A DNA stretch of 37,895 bases from Gallionella sp. UBA4121 (GCA_002381565.1 DFWZ01000005.1:43455-81349); one strand, 5' to 3'; shown: positions 1 through 8,198, counted from the first letter of the stretch. The notes: generated by a model not told the origin, from the sequence alone. A program made the numbers and translations.

Positions 1-1741
1 TGCGTTCAGGACGCTCGGTGCGGCCACGCTGAGGGCGGCTGACAGCAGGCGCTGCCTTGACGGGTTCGCTGGCAACCAGAGATTTGAACCAGCCGCTGAT
101 CTGGCTGAGCAGGCCGGGGGCCGCCTGTTCCATTTTCATCGGTGCAGGCGCCACAGGCGTAATTCCCTTGACGGCGGCGACCGTACGTACGCCTTTTTGC
201 GGTTCCTGTGCGGACTTGTCCTCTTCAGGTTTCTCTACCAGCGTGTAACTGGGTTGAGCGATATCGCCGCTCAACTCGTCATGGCGCAGGCGGTTAATGC
301 TGTAGCTGGGCGTTTCCAGATGCGGGTTGGGGATCAGGGTGATCGGCACTTTCAGGCGCGATTCTATGCGGTGAAGGTCGGCACGCTTTTCATTGAGCAG
401 GAAGGTTGCAACATCGACCGGCACTTGTGCGTGTATCGCGGCACTGCTGTCTTTCATGGCCTCTTCCTGAATGATGCGCAGGATGTGCAAGGCGGAAGAC
501 TCGGTGCCACGGATATGGCCGATACCGCTGCAACGCGGGCAGGTGATGTAGTTGCTCTCGCCCAGAGAAGGTTGCAGGCGTTGACGGGATAGCTCCAGCA
601 GGCCGAAGCGCGAGATTTTGGCAGTCTGCACGCGGGCACGGTCAAAACGCAGCGAGTCGCGCAGACGGTTTTCCACGTCGCGCTGGTTTTTGCTGTTTTC
701 CATGTCGATGAAGTCGATCACGATCAGGCCGCCCAGGTCGCGCAGGCGCATCTGACGTGCGATTTCTTCAGCCGCTTCCAGATTGGTGTTGAACGCCGTG
801 GCCTCGATGTCCGAGCCTTTGGTGGCGCGTGCCGAGTTGATGTCGATCGCGGTCAGCGCTTCGGTATGGTCGATGACGATGGCGCCGCCCGATGGCAGAC
901 GCACTTCGCGCGAATGGGCAGACTCGATCTGGTGTTCGATCTGGAAGCGCGAGAACAGCGGTACATCATCCACATAGCGTTTGATGCGGTTCACGTTGTC
1001 CGGCATTACCGTGCTCATGAACGCGTGTGCCTGCTGGTACACCTCGTCGGTGTCGATCAGGATTTCGCCGATTTCCGGGTTGAAGTAGTCGCGGATCGCG
1101 CGCACCACCAGAGAGCTTTCCAGATAGATCAGGGAAGGGGCTTTTTCTGTTTTTGCCGCATCTGCAATGGCAGTCCAGAGTTGATTCAGGTAGTTCAGGT
1201 CCCACTGCAACTCTTCTTCATTGCGCCCGATTCCGGCTGTGCGTGCGATGATGCTCATGCCATCCGGTACTTCCAGATGAGAGAGCACTTCGCGCAATTC
1301 GGTGCGTTCGTCACCCTCGATGCGGCGTGAAACGCCACCGCCGTTCGGGTTGTTCGGCATCAGAACGATGTAGCGACCCGCCAGGCTGATGTAGGTGGTC
1401 AGTGCAGCACCTTTGTTGCCGCGCTCGTCCTTTTCGATCTGAACCAGCAATTCCTGGCCTTCGCGCAAGGCTTCCTTGATCGAAGGGCGGCTGCCGCAAC
1501 CGGGCTGGTGATAGTTCGAGGATACTTCTTTGAAGGGAAGGAAACCGTGACGATTGCCGCCGTATTCGACGAAGCAGGCTTCGAGGCTGGGCTCAATGCG
1601 GGTGATGATGGCCTGGTAGATGTTGCTCTTGCGTTGTTCCTTACCGGCGATTTCAATGTCGAGGTCGATGAGTTTCTGACCGTCAACAATGGCGACACGG
1701 AGTTCTTCCGGTTGTGTCGCATTGAATAACATGCGTTTCAT
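1..1741 (-). CDS. rne: Ribonuclease E, N-terminal catalytic part (3' end cut by window)
   Basis: Essential endoribonuclease that starts mRNA decay and processes rRNA and tRNA precursors; in proteobacteria it scaffolds the degradosome. Translating the minus strand from ATG at 1741 gives about 580 uninterrupted codons beginning MKRMLFNATQPEELRVA, the classic RNase E start. The S1 domain follows (YGGNRHGFLPF), then the RNase H-like and DNase I-like domains with the Mg-binding aspartates in IDINSARATKGSD and VIDFIDMEN. The Zn-link cysteines CPRC fall at residues about 401 and 404, matching E. coli 404/407. After residue about 510 the chain becomes low-complexity and Pro/Ala/Lys-rich, as expected for the start of the disordered scaffold tail. 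The rest lies beyond the window start. Divergent from rluC. Confidence 0.97.
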   Translation of the reverse strand, partial: MKRMLFNATQPEELRVAIVDGQKLIDLDIEIAGKEQRKSNIYQAIITRIEPSLEACFVEYGGNRHGFLPFKEVSSNYHQPGCGSRPSIKEALREGQELLVQIEKDERGNKGAALTTYISLAGRYIVLMPNNPNGGGVSRRIEGDERTELREVLSHLEVPDGMSIIARTAGIGRNEEELQWDLNYLNQLWTAIADAAKTEKAPSLIYLESSLVVRAIRDYFNPEIGEILIDTDEVYQQAHAFMSTVMPDNVNRIKRYVDDVPLFSRFQIEHQIESAHSREVRLPSGGAIVIDHTEALTAIDINSARATKGSDIEATAFNTNLEAAEEIARQMRLRDLGGLIVIDFIDMENSKNQRDVENRLRDSLRFDRARVQTAKISRFGLLELSRQRLQPSLGESNYITCPRCSGIGHIRGTESSALHILRIIQEEAMKDSSAAIHAQVPVDVATFLLNEKRADLHRIESRLKVPITLIPNPHLETPSYSINRLRHDELSGDIAQPSYTLVEKPEEDKSAQEPQKGVRTVAAVKGITPVAPAPMKMEQAAPGLLSQISGWFKSLVASEPVKAAPAVSRPQRGRTERPER

Positions 1742-2222
1742 TTATGTTGTCTCCCGCGCTCTGACACGGGCAAGACTCAAACTACATGCGGTTAGGCGTG
1801 TGAGAGGAGTAATCGTGCTGACGGCGTATACAAACGGTAGGTCAAATCGGTTCTCTTCGAATAGTCGGTCTTAATTGTTTTGGGTGACGTGGCATTCGTC
1901 GCAAAACCATCGGGGAGAATTCCTGGATTTCTGCAATGCTGCTGATCAGCGGCTCCTGCATTGATCTGGCTCAACCAGCTAGGTGTTGCAACTCTTCTGC
2001 CCCGTCACGGAAATCCACAGGTGCTTTGAGCGCGTAAATCAATTACTATCACTGCTGGTTCCGGTGAGCGATATTAACCGGGTTGCGGTTGGTGGGGGTG
2101 GCGCTTGGCGCCATAGCCTGCGATCTGAGCCAATTCGTAGAAATCAGCCAGAAAATTCTCGGCGGGAAATGTATCCCAAACTTACCCAGTCCAAAACGCG
2201 CGAACGACGAAGTATAAGCATA
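1742..2222. promoter_or_regulatory. Divergent rne/rluC intergenic region
   Basis: This 481-bp stretch separates two divergent genes and contains no convincing coding region. It must hold the rne promoter and its long 5' leader, and the rluC promoter. In enterobacteria the rne leader is about 360 nt and is a hairpin-rich target for RNase E autoregulation; a leader of similar length fits here, but I could not identify equivalent hairpins by eye. A frame in phase with rluC is open back to 1983, but its translation (low-complexity, rich in Arg/Ser/Gly) does not resemble RluC. Confidence 0.5.
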
Positions 2223-3167
2223 ATGAATAGTTTAAGCAAAGAATCTGTCACTTTCCTGACGATTGATGAAGGCGGCGAAGCGCAGCGCATCGACAACTTC
2301 CTTTTTCGCCATCTCAAAGGCGTGCCCAAGAGCCACATCTATCGGATTTTGCGCGGAGAAGTGCGGGTAAACAAGAAGCGTGTCGATCAGACCTATCGCC
2401 TCAAGCTGGGTGACTTGCTGCGCATCCCGCCCGTGCGTGTGGCGCAAAAAGAGGAGGTTCCCGAGGTATACATACCTACCGTGGAGTTGCCGATCATTTA
2501 TGAGGATGATGCGCTGCTGGTGATTAACAAGCCATCCGGTGTGGCGGTGCATGGCGGCAGCGGGGTCAGCTTCGGCGTGATCGAGCAGATGCGTCGTGCC
2601 CGCCCTCAAGCCAAATTTCTGGAACTGGTGCACAGGCTGGATCGGGAAACATCGGGGGTTTTGCTGCTGGCGAAGAAGCGTTCCGCGCTGACCGCGATGC
2701 ACGAGATCATGAGGGAAGGCGTCAGCGACAAGCGTTATTTGGCGCTGGTGCTGGGGGCCTGGCATAACGTCAAGCAGCACGTCAAACTGCCGCTGCACAA
2801 ATTCGATACGCCGCAAGGCGAGAAACGCGTGACGGTTAAAGAGGGCGGCCAGGCCTCGCACACCATTTTTACCTTGCAAAAAAACTGGCCGGGTTTCAGC
2901 CTTCTCGAGGCGCAGTTAAAAACCGGGCGCACCCATCAGATCCGGGTGCATCTGTCGCACCTGGGTTTTCCGATCGCAGGGGACGACAAATACGGCGATT
3001 TTGCTCGCAACAGAGAATTGATGAAACAGGGTTTGAAACGCATGTTCCTGCACGCGCACAGCATCGCTTTCACGCATCCGTTAACCGGTGAGCCGATGCA
3101 TATCAGCGCGCCGCTGCCGCCGGAGCTGACGAGTTTTATTGCGAAACTGGATGCGGCTTTAACTTAG
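2223..3167 (+). CDS. rluC: Ribosomal large subunit pseudouridine synthase C
   Basis: Makes pseudouridines in 23S rRNA (positions 955, 2504 and 2580 in E. coli). 314 aa, close to the usual 319. An N-terminal S4 RNA-binding domain (about residues 18-80, KGVPKSHIYRILRGEVRVNK) is followed by the RluA-type catalytic domain with the signature HRLDRETSGVLLLAK, whose Asp is the nucleophile, and a late KTGRTHQIRVHL motif. The start at 2223 (MNSLSKESVTF) is chosen because residues upstream do not look like RluC; the ribosome-binding site is weak. RluC next to rne, divergently transcribed, is the usual arrangement in this group. RluD is the nearest alternative, but the rne neighbour and the N-terminus favour RluC. 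Confidence 0.93.
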   Translation: MNSLSKESVTFLTIDEGGEAQRIDNFLFRHLKGVPKSHIYRILRGEVRVNKKRVDQTYRLKLGDLLRIPPVRVAQKEEVPEVYIPTVELPIIYEDDALLVINKPSGVAVHGGSGVSFGVIEQMRRARPQAKFLELVHRLDRETSGVLLLAKKRSALTAMHEIMREGVSDKRYLALVLGAWHNVKQHVKLPLHKFDTPQGEKRVTVKEGGQASHTIFTLQKNWPGFSLLEAQLKTGRTHQIRVHLSHLGFPIAGDDKYGDFARNRELMKQGLKRMFLHAHSIAFTHPLTGEPMHISAPLPPELTSFIAKLDAALT

Positions 3168-3168
3168 A

Positions 3169-3338
3169 GAACCGCTGATTTATTTGGTTTTGTCGTTTCC
3201 GTCCCCGCTTAATTCATTTGGGGACGGGCTGCGGCGGGAAAACGAGGCCAAAGGCCGATGTTTCGAGGAACGGCCACCCGGTTAAATAAAGGCACTGGTT
3301 CCCCGCTTTCGCGGGGAAGACGAATAAATCAGCGGTTC
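3169..3338. repeat. 170-bp MITE-like element with 16-bp terminal inverted repeats
   Basis: Positions 3169-3184 and 3323-3338 are perfect 16-bp inverted repeats (GAACCGCTGATTTATT). The interior has a GGGGACGG stretch, a block GAAAACGAGGC...TTTCGAGGAACGGCCACCC (3238-3281), and a hairpin TTCCCC-N8-GGGGAA at 3299-3318. The block recurs at 10494-10536, so the element is built from dispersed repeat modules. It fills most of the rluC-ndh gap and encodes nothing. It starts 2 nt after the rluC stop codon and could act as a 3' hairpin. Confidence 0.7.
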
Positions 3339-3433
3339 CTTAGCGGACTTGCATTTTTCTGATGCCCTGAATTATCAGATTGCCTGTATAAGGTTACAAT
3401 TAAGCGTTTGCTTATAAACCGGAGGGTTCATTC

Positions 3434-4744
3434 ATGGCTCAGGCTCATCACATCATTATCGTTGGCGGCGGTGCCGCCGGTCTTGAACTGGCAACCAGGC
3501 TGGGCAATAAGCTCGGGAAAAAGCATCTTGCCGACATCACCCTGATAGATTCGAGCCGCACCCATATCTGGAAGCCCCTGTTGCATGAGATTGCGGCGGG
3601 AACGCTGGATTCATCCGAGGATGAGCTGGAATATCTGGCGCAGGCCAGGTGGAATCATTTCCGCTACCGTTTAGGTCGCGTGGTTGGCCTGGATCGTGAG
3701 CGGAAGGAAGTGCTGCTTGCGCCTACCCTGAGCGATGAGGGGGAAGAGATCATCCCAGAGCGCCGCTTCGGCTACGACACCCTGGTATTTGCCGTGGGCA
3801 GCCTGAGCAATGATTTCGGCATTCCGGGCGTGCAGGAGCATTGCCTTTTTCTCGACAGCACCGAGCAGGCAGAGCGTTTCCAGAAGAATCTGCTCAACAG
3901 CATGCTCCGCGCGCACACCCAGGGCCGACCGATCAAACAGGGGCAACTGGATGTCGCCATTGTGGGCGCCGGAGCTACCGGGGTGGAACTTGCCGCCCAG
4001 CTCCACCACGTCACCCGTCTTGTTTCAGCGTACGGGCTGGATACGATAGATCCTGCGGAAGACATCAGACTGCACGTCATCGAGGCCGGGCCGAATATTC
4101 TGCCGGCGTTGCCGCCCAGACTTTCCAACGCCGCCATGCACGAACTGCACCGCCTGGGTGTCACCGTGCACGTCAACCAGCGTGTGGTCGAAATTCAGGA
4201 AGATGGCATCGTCACCGCAGCGGGCGTGACCATTCCGGCTGCGATCAAGGTATGGGCGGCCGGCATCAAGGCGCCGGAGTTTTTGAAAAACATCGCAGGG
4301 CTGGAAACCAACCGCGTTGATCAGCTGGTGGTCAAACGCAACCTGCAGTGCACGCGCGACGAAAATATTTTTGCTATCGGGGACTGCGCAGCCTGCCCGA
4401 TGGACGAGCTGGGGAATAATGTCCCTCCTCGCGCCCAGGCTGCCCACCAGCAGGCGTCGACCCTGTTCAAAACGCTTGCGCGCCGACTGAAGGGCAAACC
4501 GCCGCTCGACTACACCTACCGAGACTTCGGCTCGCTGGTCGCGATGGGTAGATACAGCACCGTCGGCAATCTGATGGGGGGGCTGGCGGGTTCCATGATG
4601 ATCTCGGGCTTTATCGCGCGCTTTGTCTATCTCGCACTGTACAAGGTGCACCAGGCTGCGCTCTATGGATGGCCGCGTGCATTGCTCATCACCTTGCTGC
4701 ATTTCCTGCGCAAGGGCATCGATCCTCAGGTGAAACTACATTAA
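3434..4744 (+). CDS. ndh: Type II NADH:quinone dehydrogenase (NDH-2 family)
   Basis: Single-subunit, non-proton-pumping flavoprotein that passes electrons from NADH to quinone on the inner face of the membrane. 436 aa, against 434 in E. coli Ndh. The FAD-binding Rossmann motif GGGAAGLELA is at residues about 11-20 and the second, NAD-binding motif GAGATGVELA near 178-187. WAAGIKAPE and the late FAD motif IFAIGDCA are also diagnostic. The C-terminal 50 residues carry a hydrophobic or amphipathic segment (MMISGFIARFVYLALY) that would give membrane attachment. A strong GGAGGG precedes the ATG. It stands alone between two repeat-filled gaps. Other NAD(P)/FAD oxidoreductases share the fold, but the C-terminus and motif set fit NDH-2 best. 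Confidence 0.88.
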   Translation: MAQAHHIIIVGGGAAGLELATRLGNKLGKKHLADITLIDSSRTHIWKPLLHEIAAGTLDSSEDELEYLAQARWNHFRYRLGRVVGLDRERKEVLLAPTLSDEGEEIIPERRFGYDTLVFAVGSLSNDFGIPGVQEHCLFLDSTEQAERFQKNLLNSMLRAHTQGRPIKQGQLDVAIVGAGATGVELAAQLHHVTRLVSAYGLDTIDPAEDIRLHVIEAGPNILPALPPRLSNAAMHELHRLGVTVHVNQRVVEIQEDGIVTAAGVTIPAAIKVWAAGIKAPEFLKNIAGLETNRVDQLVVKRNLQCTRDENIFAIGDCAACPMDELGNNVPPRAQAAHQQASTLFKTLARRLKGKPPLDYTYRDFGSLVAMGRYSTVGNLMGGLAGSMMISGFIARFVYLALYKVHQAALYGWPRALLITLLHFLRKGIDPQVKLH

Positions 4745-4777
4745 GGCCGGATAGTTTATTCGCACAAAACTCAGGTC

Positions 4778-4797
4778 ATTCCCGCGCAGGTGGGAAT
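4778..4797. repeat. dRS3-like 20-bp repeat (ATTCCC-N8-GGGAAT)
   Basis: ATTCCC, 8 nt, GGGAAT matches exactly the pattern of the dRS3 repeats known from Neisseria. It is followed by GGATGGGTATCGCTGGGTT (4808-4826), part of another widespread intergenic repeat. A second perfect dRS3-like copy is at 10556-10575. Confidence 0.6.
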
Positions 4798-4915
4798 CCA
4801 GTTCGCAGGATGGGTATCGCTGGGTTCAAACCATCATGTGCGTGCTTTTATGATGCACTCTTTGCGCACAGCCCCGCTTACTTGTGACCGGGCTGTTGTC
4901 GGCGAATTTATTTAC

Positions 4916-4948
4916 GCGACACCAGTCGCGCACCCAGCAGCGCGCCCG
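4916..4948 (-). repeat. Displaced 3' end of eamA (33-bp direct repeat, left copy)
   Basis: 33 bp identical to 5723-5755, which is the 3' end of the EamA gene. Read on the minus strand this copy encodes TGALLGARLVS and then RK and a stop codon, while the copy attached to the live gene ends VK and stop. So this looks like an original gene end separated from its gene. It lies 18 bp from the end of the antitoxin gene, and the toxin-antitoxin pair sits between the two copies. Confidence 0.7.
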
Positions 4949-4966
4949 TTTCGGAGCATATCGAGT

Positions 4967-5233
4967 TTAAGCCGCAATGCGGCGCGACCGGTTCAGTTGC
5001 GGGTTAGAAGAAGCTGAATCTTCCAGGCGTTCAGCCAGCCACACCTTGATAATGGACTGCCGCGTGATACCGAGTTTTCCGGCTTCTCTATCCAGAGATT
5101 CAACCATCCAGGCAGGAAAATCGACATTGACGCGTTTCGGATTCAGCAACACTCGTTTTGCCTTGGACAAGTCCAGAGATGCGGTAATGTCGGCACCTTC
5201 ATCAAACTGTTTGTCGAATGTTTTAGCTTTCAT
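4967..5233 (-). CDS. brnA: BrnA-type antitoxin
   Basis: Antitoxin of a type II toxin-antitoxin pair; BrnA proteins bind and neutralise BrnT and repress their own promoter. 88 aa. The N-terminal part (MKAKTFDKQFDEGADIT) is the toxin-binding arm typical of the family, and KRVNVDFPAWMVESLDREA...GITRQSIIKVWLAERLE is the ribbon-helix-helix DNA-binding part. The start overlaps the toxin gene by 11 nt. The last 18 or so residues (EDSASSNPQLNRSRRIAA) are longer and more basic than I expect for the family. They end 18 bp from the displaced eamA end, so the tail may have been created at an insertion junction. Confidence 0.85.
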   Translation of the reverse strand: MKAKTFDKQFDEGADITASLDLSKAKRVLLNPKRVNVDFPAWMVESLDREAGKLGITRQSIIKVWLAERLEDSASSNPQLNRSRRIAA

Positions 5234-5486
5234 ATAGTGTTACCTCCTCAGTTCGTGATCGACGAACAGAAATAAGCCGGATATTTTCACCACGGTAGGT
5301 GAGAACGGCTGACCAGTACTTTTCATTGATAAGCCCAATTACCAGAAAACGTGGCTCGTCTTCGGTTTTTGCCGGGATTTCCAGTAGTCTCGGATCGTCC
5401 CATAGCAACTGTGCATCAATAAAATCGATCCCGTGCTTGGCAAGATTCGCCTGACTCTTGGACTCATCAAATTCAAAGGTACGCAT
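5223..5486 (-). CDS. brnT: BrnT-type ribonuclease toxin
   Basis: RelE-fold ribonuclease toxin that stops translation when free of BrnA. 87 aa, normal length. The family signature is visible: FEFDESKSQANLAKHGIDFIDAQLLWDD at the start, then an RFLVIGLINEKYWSAVLTYRGENIRLISVRRS core with the conserved arginines near the C-terminus. The toxin gene comes first and the antitoxin second, the usual brnTA order, with an 11-nt overlap that implies coupled translation. A putative promoter lies just upstream at 5496-5522. The pair is flanked by duplicated 3' ends of the neighbouring transporter gene. Confidence 0.88.
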   Translation of the reverse strand: MRTFEFDESKSQANLAKHGIDFIDAQLLWDDPRLLEIPAKTEDEPRFLVIGLINEKYWSAVLTYRGENIRLISVRRSRTEEVTLYES

Positions 5487-5495
5487 GGCATAGAA

Positions 5496-5522
5496 AATAT
5501 ACCATTATTGGAGTGATTTCAA
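5496..5522 (-). promoter_or_regulatory. Putative brnTA promoter
   Basis: On the minus strand, TTGAAA (5522-5517) and TATATT (5501-5496) are 15 bp apart, and an overlapping TATTTT would give 17 bp. They lie directly upstream of brnT. BrnA normally binds its own promoter, so this is also the expected operator, but no clear palindrome was found. Confidence 0.35.
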
Positions 5523-5713
5523 GTAAAACTGGCGACTTCTAACGTGGTGCAGGCCGCTTCTGGTCTGTCCCTCTTAAGCGTAGGGCTGGGATTTTTTGGG
5601 CTGGAAACACAGCTAAAAACCTTTGAACTGCCCTTGTGCGTCGCCGAAGTACAGTCTGCAAACAGTGGTGTTTTTGGCAAGACAGATCACTCGTAGCGGG
5701 GCCGCCTGCCTGA

Positions 5714-6598
5714 CTATTTTACCGACACCAGTCGCGCACCCAGCAGCGCGCCCGTCGTGACTGCGCCCAATCCCGCGAGGGTGAGCATCGATAGCGGTTC
5801 ACCCAGAACAGGTACGGCGGCCATGGCGGCTAAACCGGGCACGATGGCCATCAGCAGCGCCACCGTCTGGGCGCCGAGACGACGGACTGCAAAGGTGTAG
5901 AGCATCATGGCGACGAATACGACCAGCACCCCCTGATAGATTGCCTGCATGGCAATTTCAGCCGCGGGCGCCTGATTAAGCGTGCTGGGCAAAAATAGCC
6001 ACCAGATGGGCAAATACAGGATTGCGCTGCCCAGCGTCGTGCTGACTGCTGCCGTGAGCGGTGGCACCGGATAGCGGCGCAACAGCAGTGTGAACACCGC
6101 CCAGAAAGAAGAGCCGCAAAGAAACAGCAGGTCGCCAAACATCTGCATGCCGGTCAGGTGCGTTCCGTGGGATAACGTGTCTGCGGCGGTCAAAGCGATG
6201 CCGACAAATACCAGCATCAGTGCAATTCGTTGTGAGGGTGACGGTTTTTGCCGCAGCCACAACCAGGCAATCACGGCGGTGGAAAATGGCAGCGCGCCGG
6301 GCAACAGCACGGCTGCGTGGGCAGCGGGCGCCAGGCGAAAGGCAACATACACGGCGATGGCGTAACCCACTCCGCCGAACATTGAAAACAGCAGGATCAC
6401 TTTATACGGCGGCAAAGCCACGCGCGGCAGAAAAAACAGCGCGATCAGCGCGCCTACGCCGAAACGCAACGCGGTTACGTCCCAGCCGGTCAATACGCTC
6501 TTGCCACCGTGGCGGCTGACCAGAATGAAACCTGCCCAGATGCAAATGGTGAAAAAGACCGCAATCAAGCCGGCGCGAGATGAATTGGATACGCTCAT
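5714..6598 (-). CDS. EamA/DMT-family membrane transporter
   Basis: Inner-membrane permease of the drug/metabolite transporter superfamily, 294 aa, with about ten hydrophobic segments arranged as two EamA repeats (residues about 10-145 and 155-290). Typical features are FFTICIWAGFILVSRHGGKSVL at the start, the RFGVGALIALFFLP segment in repeat 1 and ALLMAIVPGLAAMAAVPVLGEPLS in repeat 2. Members export amino acids, metabolites or drugs; the substrate cannot be read from the sequence. The last 33 bp of coding sequence before the final codons are duplicated at 4916-4948, beyond the brnTA pair. No strong ribosome-binding site precedes the ATG. Confidence 0.87.
   Translation of the reverse strand: MSVSNSSRAGLIAVFFTICIWAGFILVSRHGGKSVLTGWDVTALRFGVGALIALFFLPRVALPPYKVILLFSMFGGVGYAIAVYVAFRLAPAAHAAVLLPGALPFSTAVIAWLWLRQKPSPSQRIALMLVFVGIALTAADTLSHGTHLTGMQMFGDLLFLCGSSFWAVFTLLLRRYPVPPLTAAVSTTLGSAILYLPIWWLFLPSTLNQAPAAEIAMQAIYQGVLVVFVAMMLYTFAVRRLGAQTVALLMAIVPGLAAMAAVPVLGEPLSMLTLAGLGAVTTGALLGARLVSVK
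5723..5755 (-). repeat. 33-bp direct repeat inside the 3' end of eamA (right copy)
   Basis: Identical to 4916-4948. This copy is part of the intact gene and encodes TGALLGARLVS before the terminal VK and stop. The two copies bracket brnTA plus about 230 bp (5487-5713) in which I see no gene. Confidence 0.7.
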
Positions 6599-6633
6599 GT
6601 TGATTTGAAATCGAAAACTTTAATCAGACCAGG

Positions 6634-8124
6634 CTAATGTTTGGTGCGAGTCAGAAACACCGTGACTTCTTCTCTGTCGTGGTAGAGCTGTTTGGCGATC
6701 AGCTTGTAACTGATGCCTTCCATGTCAAGACGCGAGCGGATGCCGCCCAGTGCGGCATCGAGCGCTGTGACACGCTGTTTCATCGGCAGCTTCAGATTGA
6801 AGATGGCGTGACGGCACCAGCCGGAGGCGAACCAGTTGCCGACAAGCTCGGCGACTTTGGCGGGTTTTTCCACCATGTCGCAGATCAGCCAGTCCACGGC
6901 TTTTCGCGGCGCGAACTTGAAGCCGTCCTGCCTGAGATGTTCGACCAGCGGATGTTTTTCCATCACGCCTTTCATGTCGCCATTGTCCACGGCGGTCACG
7001 CGGATGCCGCGTTTGATCATCTGCCAGGTCCAGCCGCCAGGTGCCGCACCCAGATCCACCGCCGTCATGCCGCTTCGCAACAACCGCGTCTGTTCGCTCT
7101 TATCCAGAAAGACATCGATCGCCTCGGCCAGCTTCAGCGTAGAGCGGCTTGGCGCTTCGGCGGGCATGGACTGACGCACGATCCCCATGATGGAGGGCGA
7201 ACTGTTGTATGGGTCGCTTGTGCCGATCAGTGCGGATGACTTGTCGGGGAAGAAAATATGCAGGCGCGGCAGCTTGATGTCGTCCGCCAGGCGTCCCTGC
7301 TCTTTCAGCGCTGTTTCCAGCAAGGGCCCAAAACGGCGGGTAAAAGCCGAGAGCGTCTTGCCGTCGTTGGTGTCCGGCACTTCCAGCCACAGCGCGCTAA
7401 AACTTCCCTGCGGGATGGCAGCGAGTATGGGCGAGAGGCGGTCGCGTTCGGGTAGTGCGTCTATGGTTTGATGCAGGCGGATCAGCTGGCGCGCGAAAAT
7501 CAGTTCGCGGTGGTTCAGCGTCTGTTCGTTAATAGCGACGATGGCATAGCCGCTGTCGGGGATGGTATCCGGTTGCTCGGCCAGAACCGGGCGCTGCGCC
7601 CTGGCCTGGCCCACCGCCTCCTGCGCGCAATCCTTCTCGAAGCCGGCACGGCAATACAGCAGCCAGTGTGTCATGGCGGTGGTGCCGGCATGACGCGGTT
7701 TTGCCGAACTGCCCCGTGCGGGAGCGGGCGTCTTCACTGAAACCACGTTTAGTTCGAGAAGGCGGGACATCTTGGTTCCGACACGACGCGGTTTTGCCGC
7801 TTCGACCTTCACCGGGACTCTGCCTGGTTTTGGTGTCGTTTTAGTGTCGGTGCGCTGCTGTGCACCGCCTCTCACAGAAACTTTATTTTTATCTGTTTGT
7901 CGAGTCGTTTTAGTTTCGGAACGCTGTGATCCATCGTTCCTCACAGAAACTCCGCTTCTATCTGTTTTTTGTGTCGTTTTGGAGCGACGTGATCCATCGT
8001 TCCTCACAGAAACTCCTGCGGAATTTGTCTTCTGTTGAGTCGTTTTAGTTACGGCGCGACGCGGCTTTGCCGCATCAGCTTGCGCTGAAACTCCATTGGT
8101 ATTTTTTTTTCGTGTCGTTTGCAT
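6634..8124 (-). CDS. rlmM: 23S rRNA C2498 2'-O-methyltransferase with a basic repeat extension
   Basis: RlmM uses S-adenosylmethionine to methylate the ribose of C2498 in 23S rRNA. The conserved part starts at MTHWLLYCRAGFEKDCA (codon at 7674) and gives 346 aa, near the usual 360: an N-terminal THUMP-like region, then a Rossmann methyltransferase with the SAM motif DLGAAPGGWTWQM, DNGDMKG, DWLICDMVEKP and NLKLPMK. The frame is open for another 150 codons upstream to ATG 8124, encoding six degenerate 21-24-residue units rich in Lys, Arg, Thr and Ser (pattern TTxQKTDxxGVSVRxDGxxRSxTK). I annotate the long form because the unit lengths preserve frame and the protein pattern outlasts the DNA identity. 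A start at 7674 is the main alternative. Divergent from the HAD gene. Confidence 0.85.
   Translation of the reverse strand: MQTTRKKNTNGVSAQADAAKPRRAVTKTTQQKTNSAGVSVRNDGSRRSKTTQKTDRSGVSVRNDGSQRSETKTTRQTDKNKVSVRGGAQQRTDTKTTPKPGRVPVKVEAAKPRRVGTKMSRLLELNVVSVKTPAPARGSSAKPRHAGTTAMTHWLLYCRAGFEKDCAQEAVGQARAQRPVLAEQPDTIPDSGYAIVAINEQTLNHRELIFARQLIRLHQTIDALPERDRLSPILAAIPQGSFSALWLEVPDTNDGKTLSAFTRRFGPLLETALKEQGRLADDIKLPRLHIFFPDKSSALIGTSDPYNSSPSIMGIVRQSMPAEAPSRSTLKLAEAIDVFLDKSEQTRLLRSGMTAVDLGAAPGGWTWQMIKRGIRVTAVDNGDMKGVMEKHPLVEHLRQDGFKFAPRKAVDWLICDMVEKPAKVAELVGNWFASGWCRHAIFNLKLPMKQRVTALDAALGGIRSRLDMEGISYKLIAKQLYHDREEVTVFLTRTKH
7675..8124 (-). repeat. In-frame 63-72-bp degenerate tandem repeats (rlmM 5' extension)
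   Basis: Six tandem units, each 21-24 codons when read on the minus strand. Two adjacent units share a near-identical 28-bp core beginning at 7926 and 7989, 63 bp apart. Others match only at protein level (VSV plus a basic RR/RS-TK ending). All unit lengths are multiples of three. They carry no spacer structure and are not a CRISPR array. Confidence 0.75.
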
Positions 8125-8198
8125 AGCGCGTATTGTGGCACAGGTTTGGGGGGCGGGCTCGAAGATGGTAATATCCGCGTTTTGCATATCCAACAGCA

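Noticed and set aside
1983..2222. 80-residue N-terminal extension of RluC
   Set aside because: The residues are unlike any RluC domain and the stretch lies in the divergent promoter region; family length fits a start at 2223.
5487..5713. A third gene next to brnTA
   Set aside because: Frames of up to about 57 codons are open on the plus strand, but there is no start with a ribosome-binding site and no recognisable protein.
7772..8038. 88-aa plus-strand protein in the repeat region
   Set aside because: It is the antisense of the rlmM repeat units, has no ribosome-binding site, and its Cys/Leu-rich repeats follow from the opposite strand's code.
7675..8124. CRISPR array
   Set aside because: Units are contiguous, diverged and 63-72 bp long, with no unique spacers between constant repeats, and no cas genes are present.
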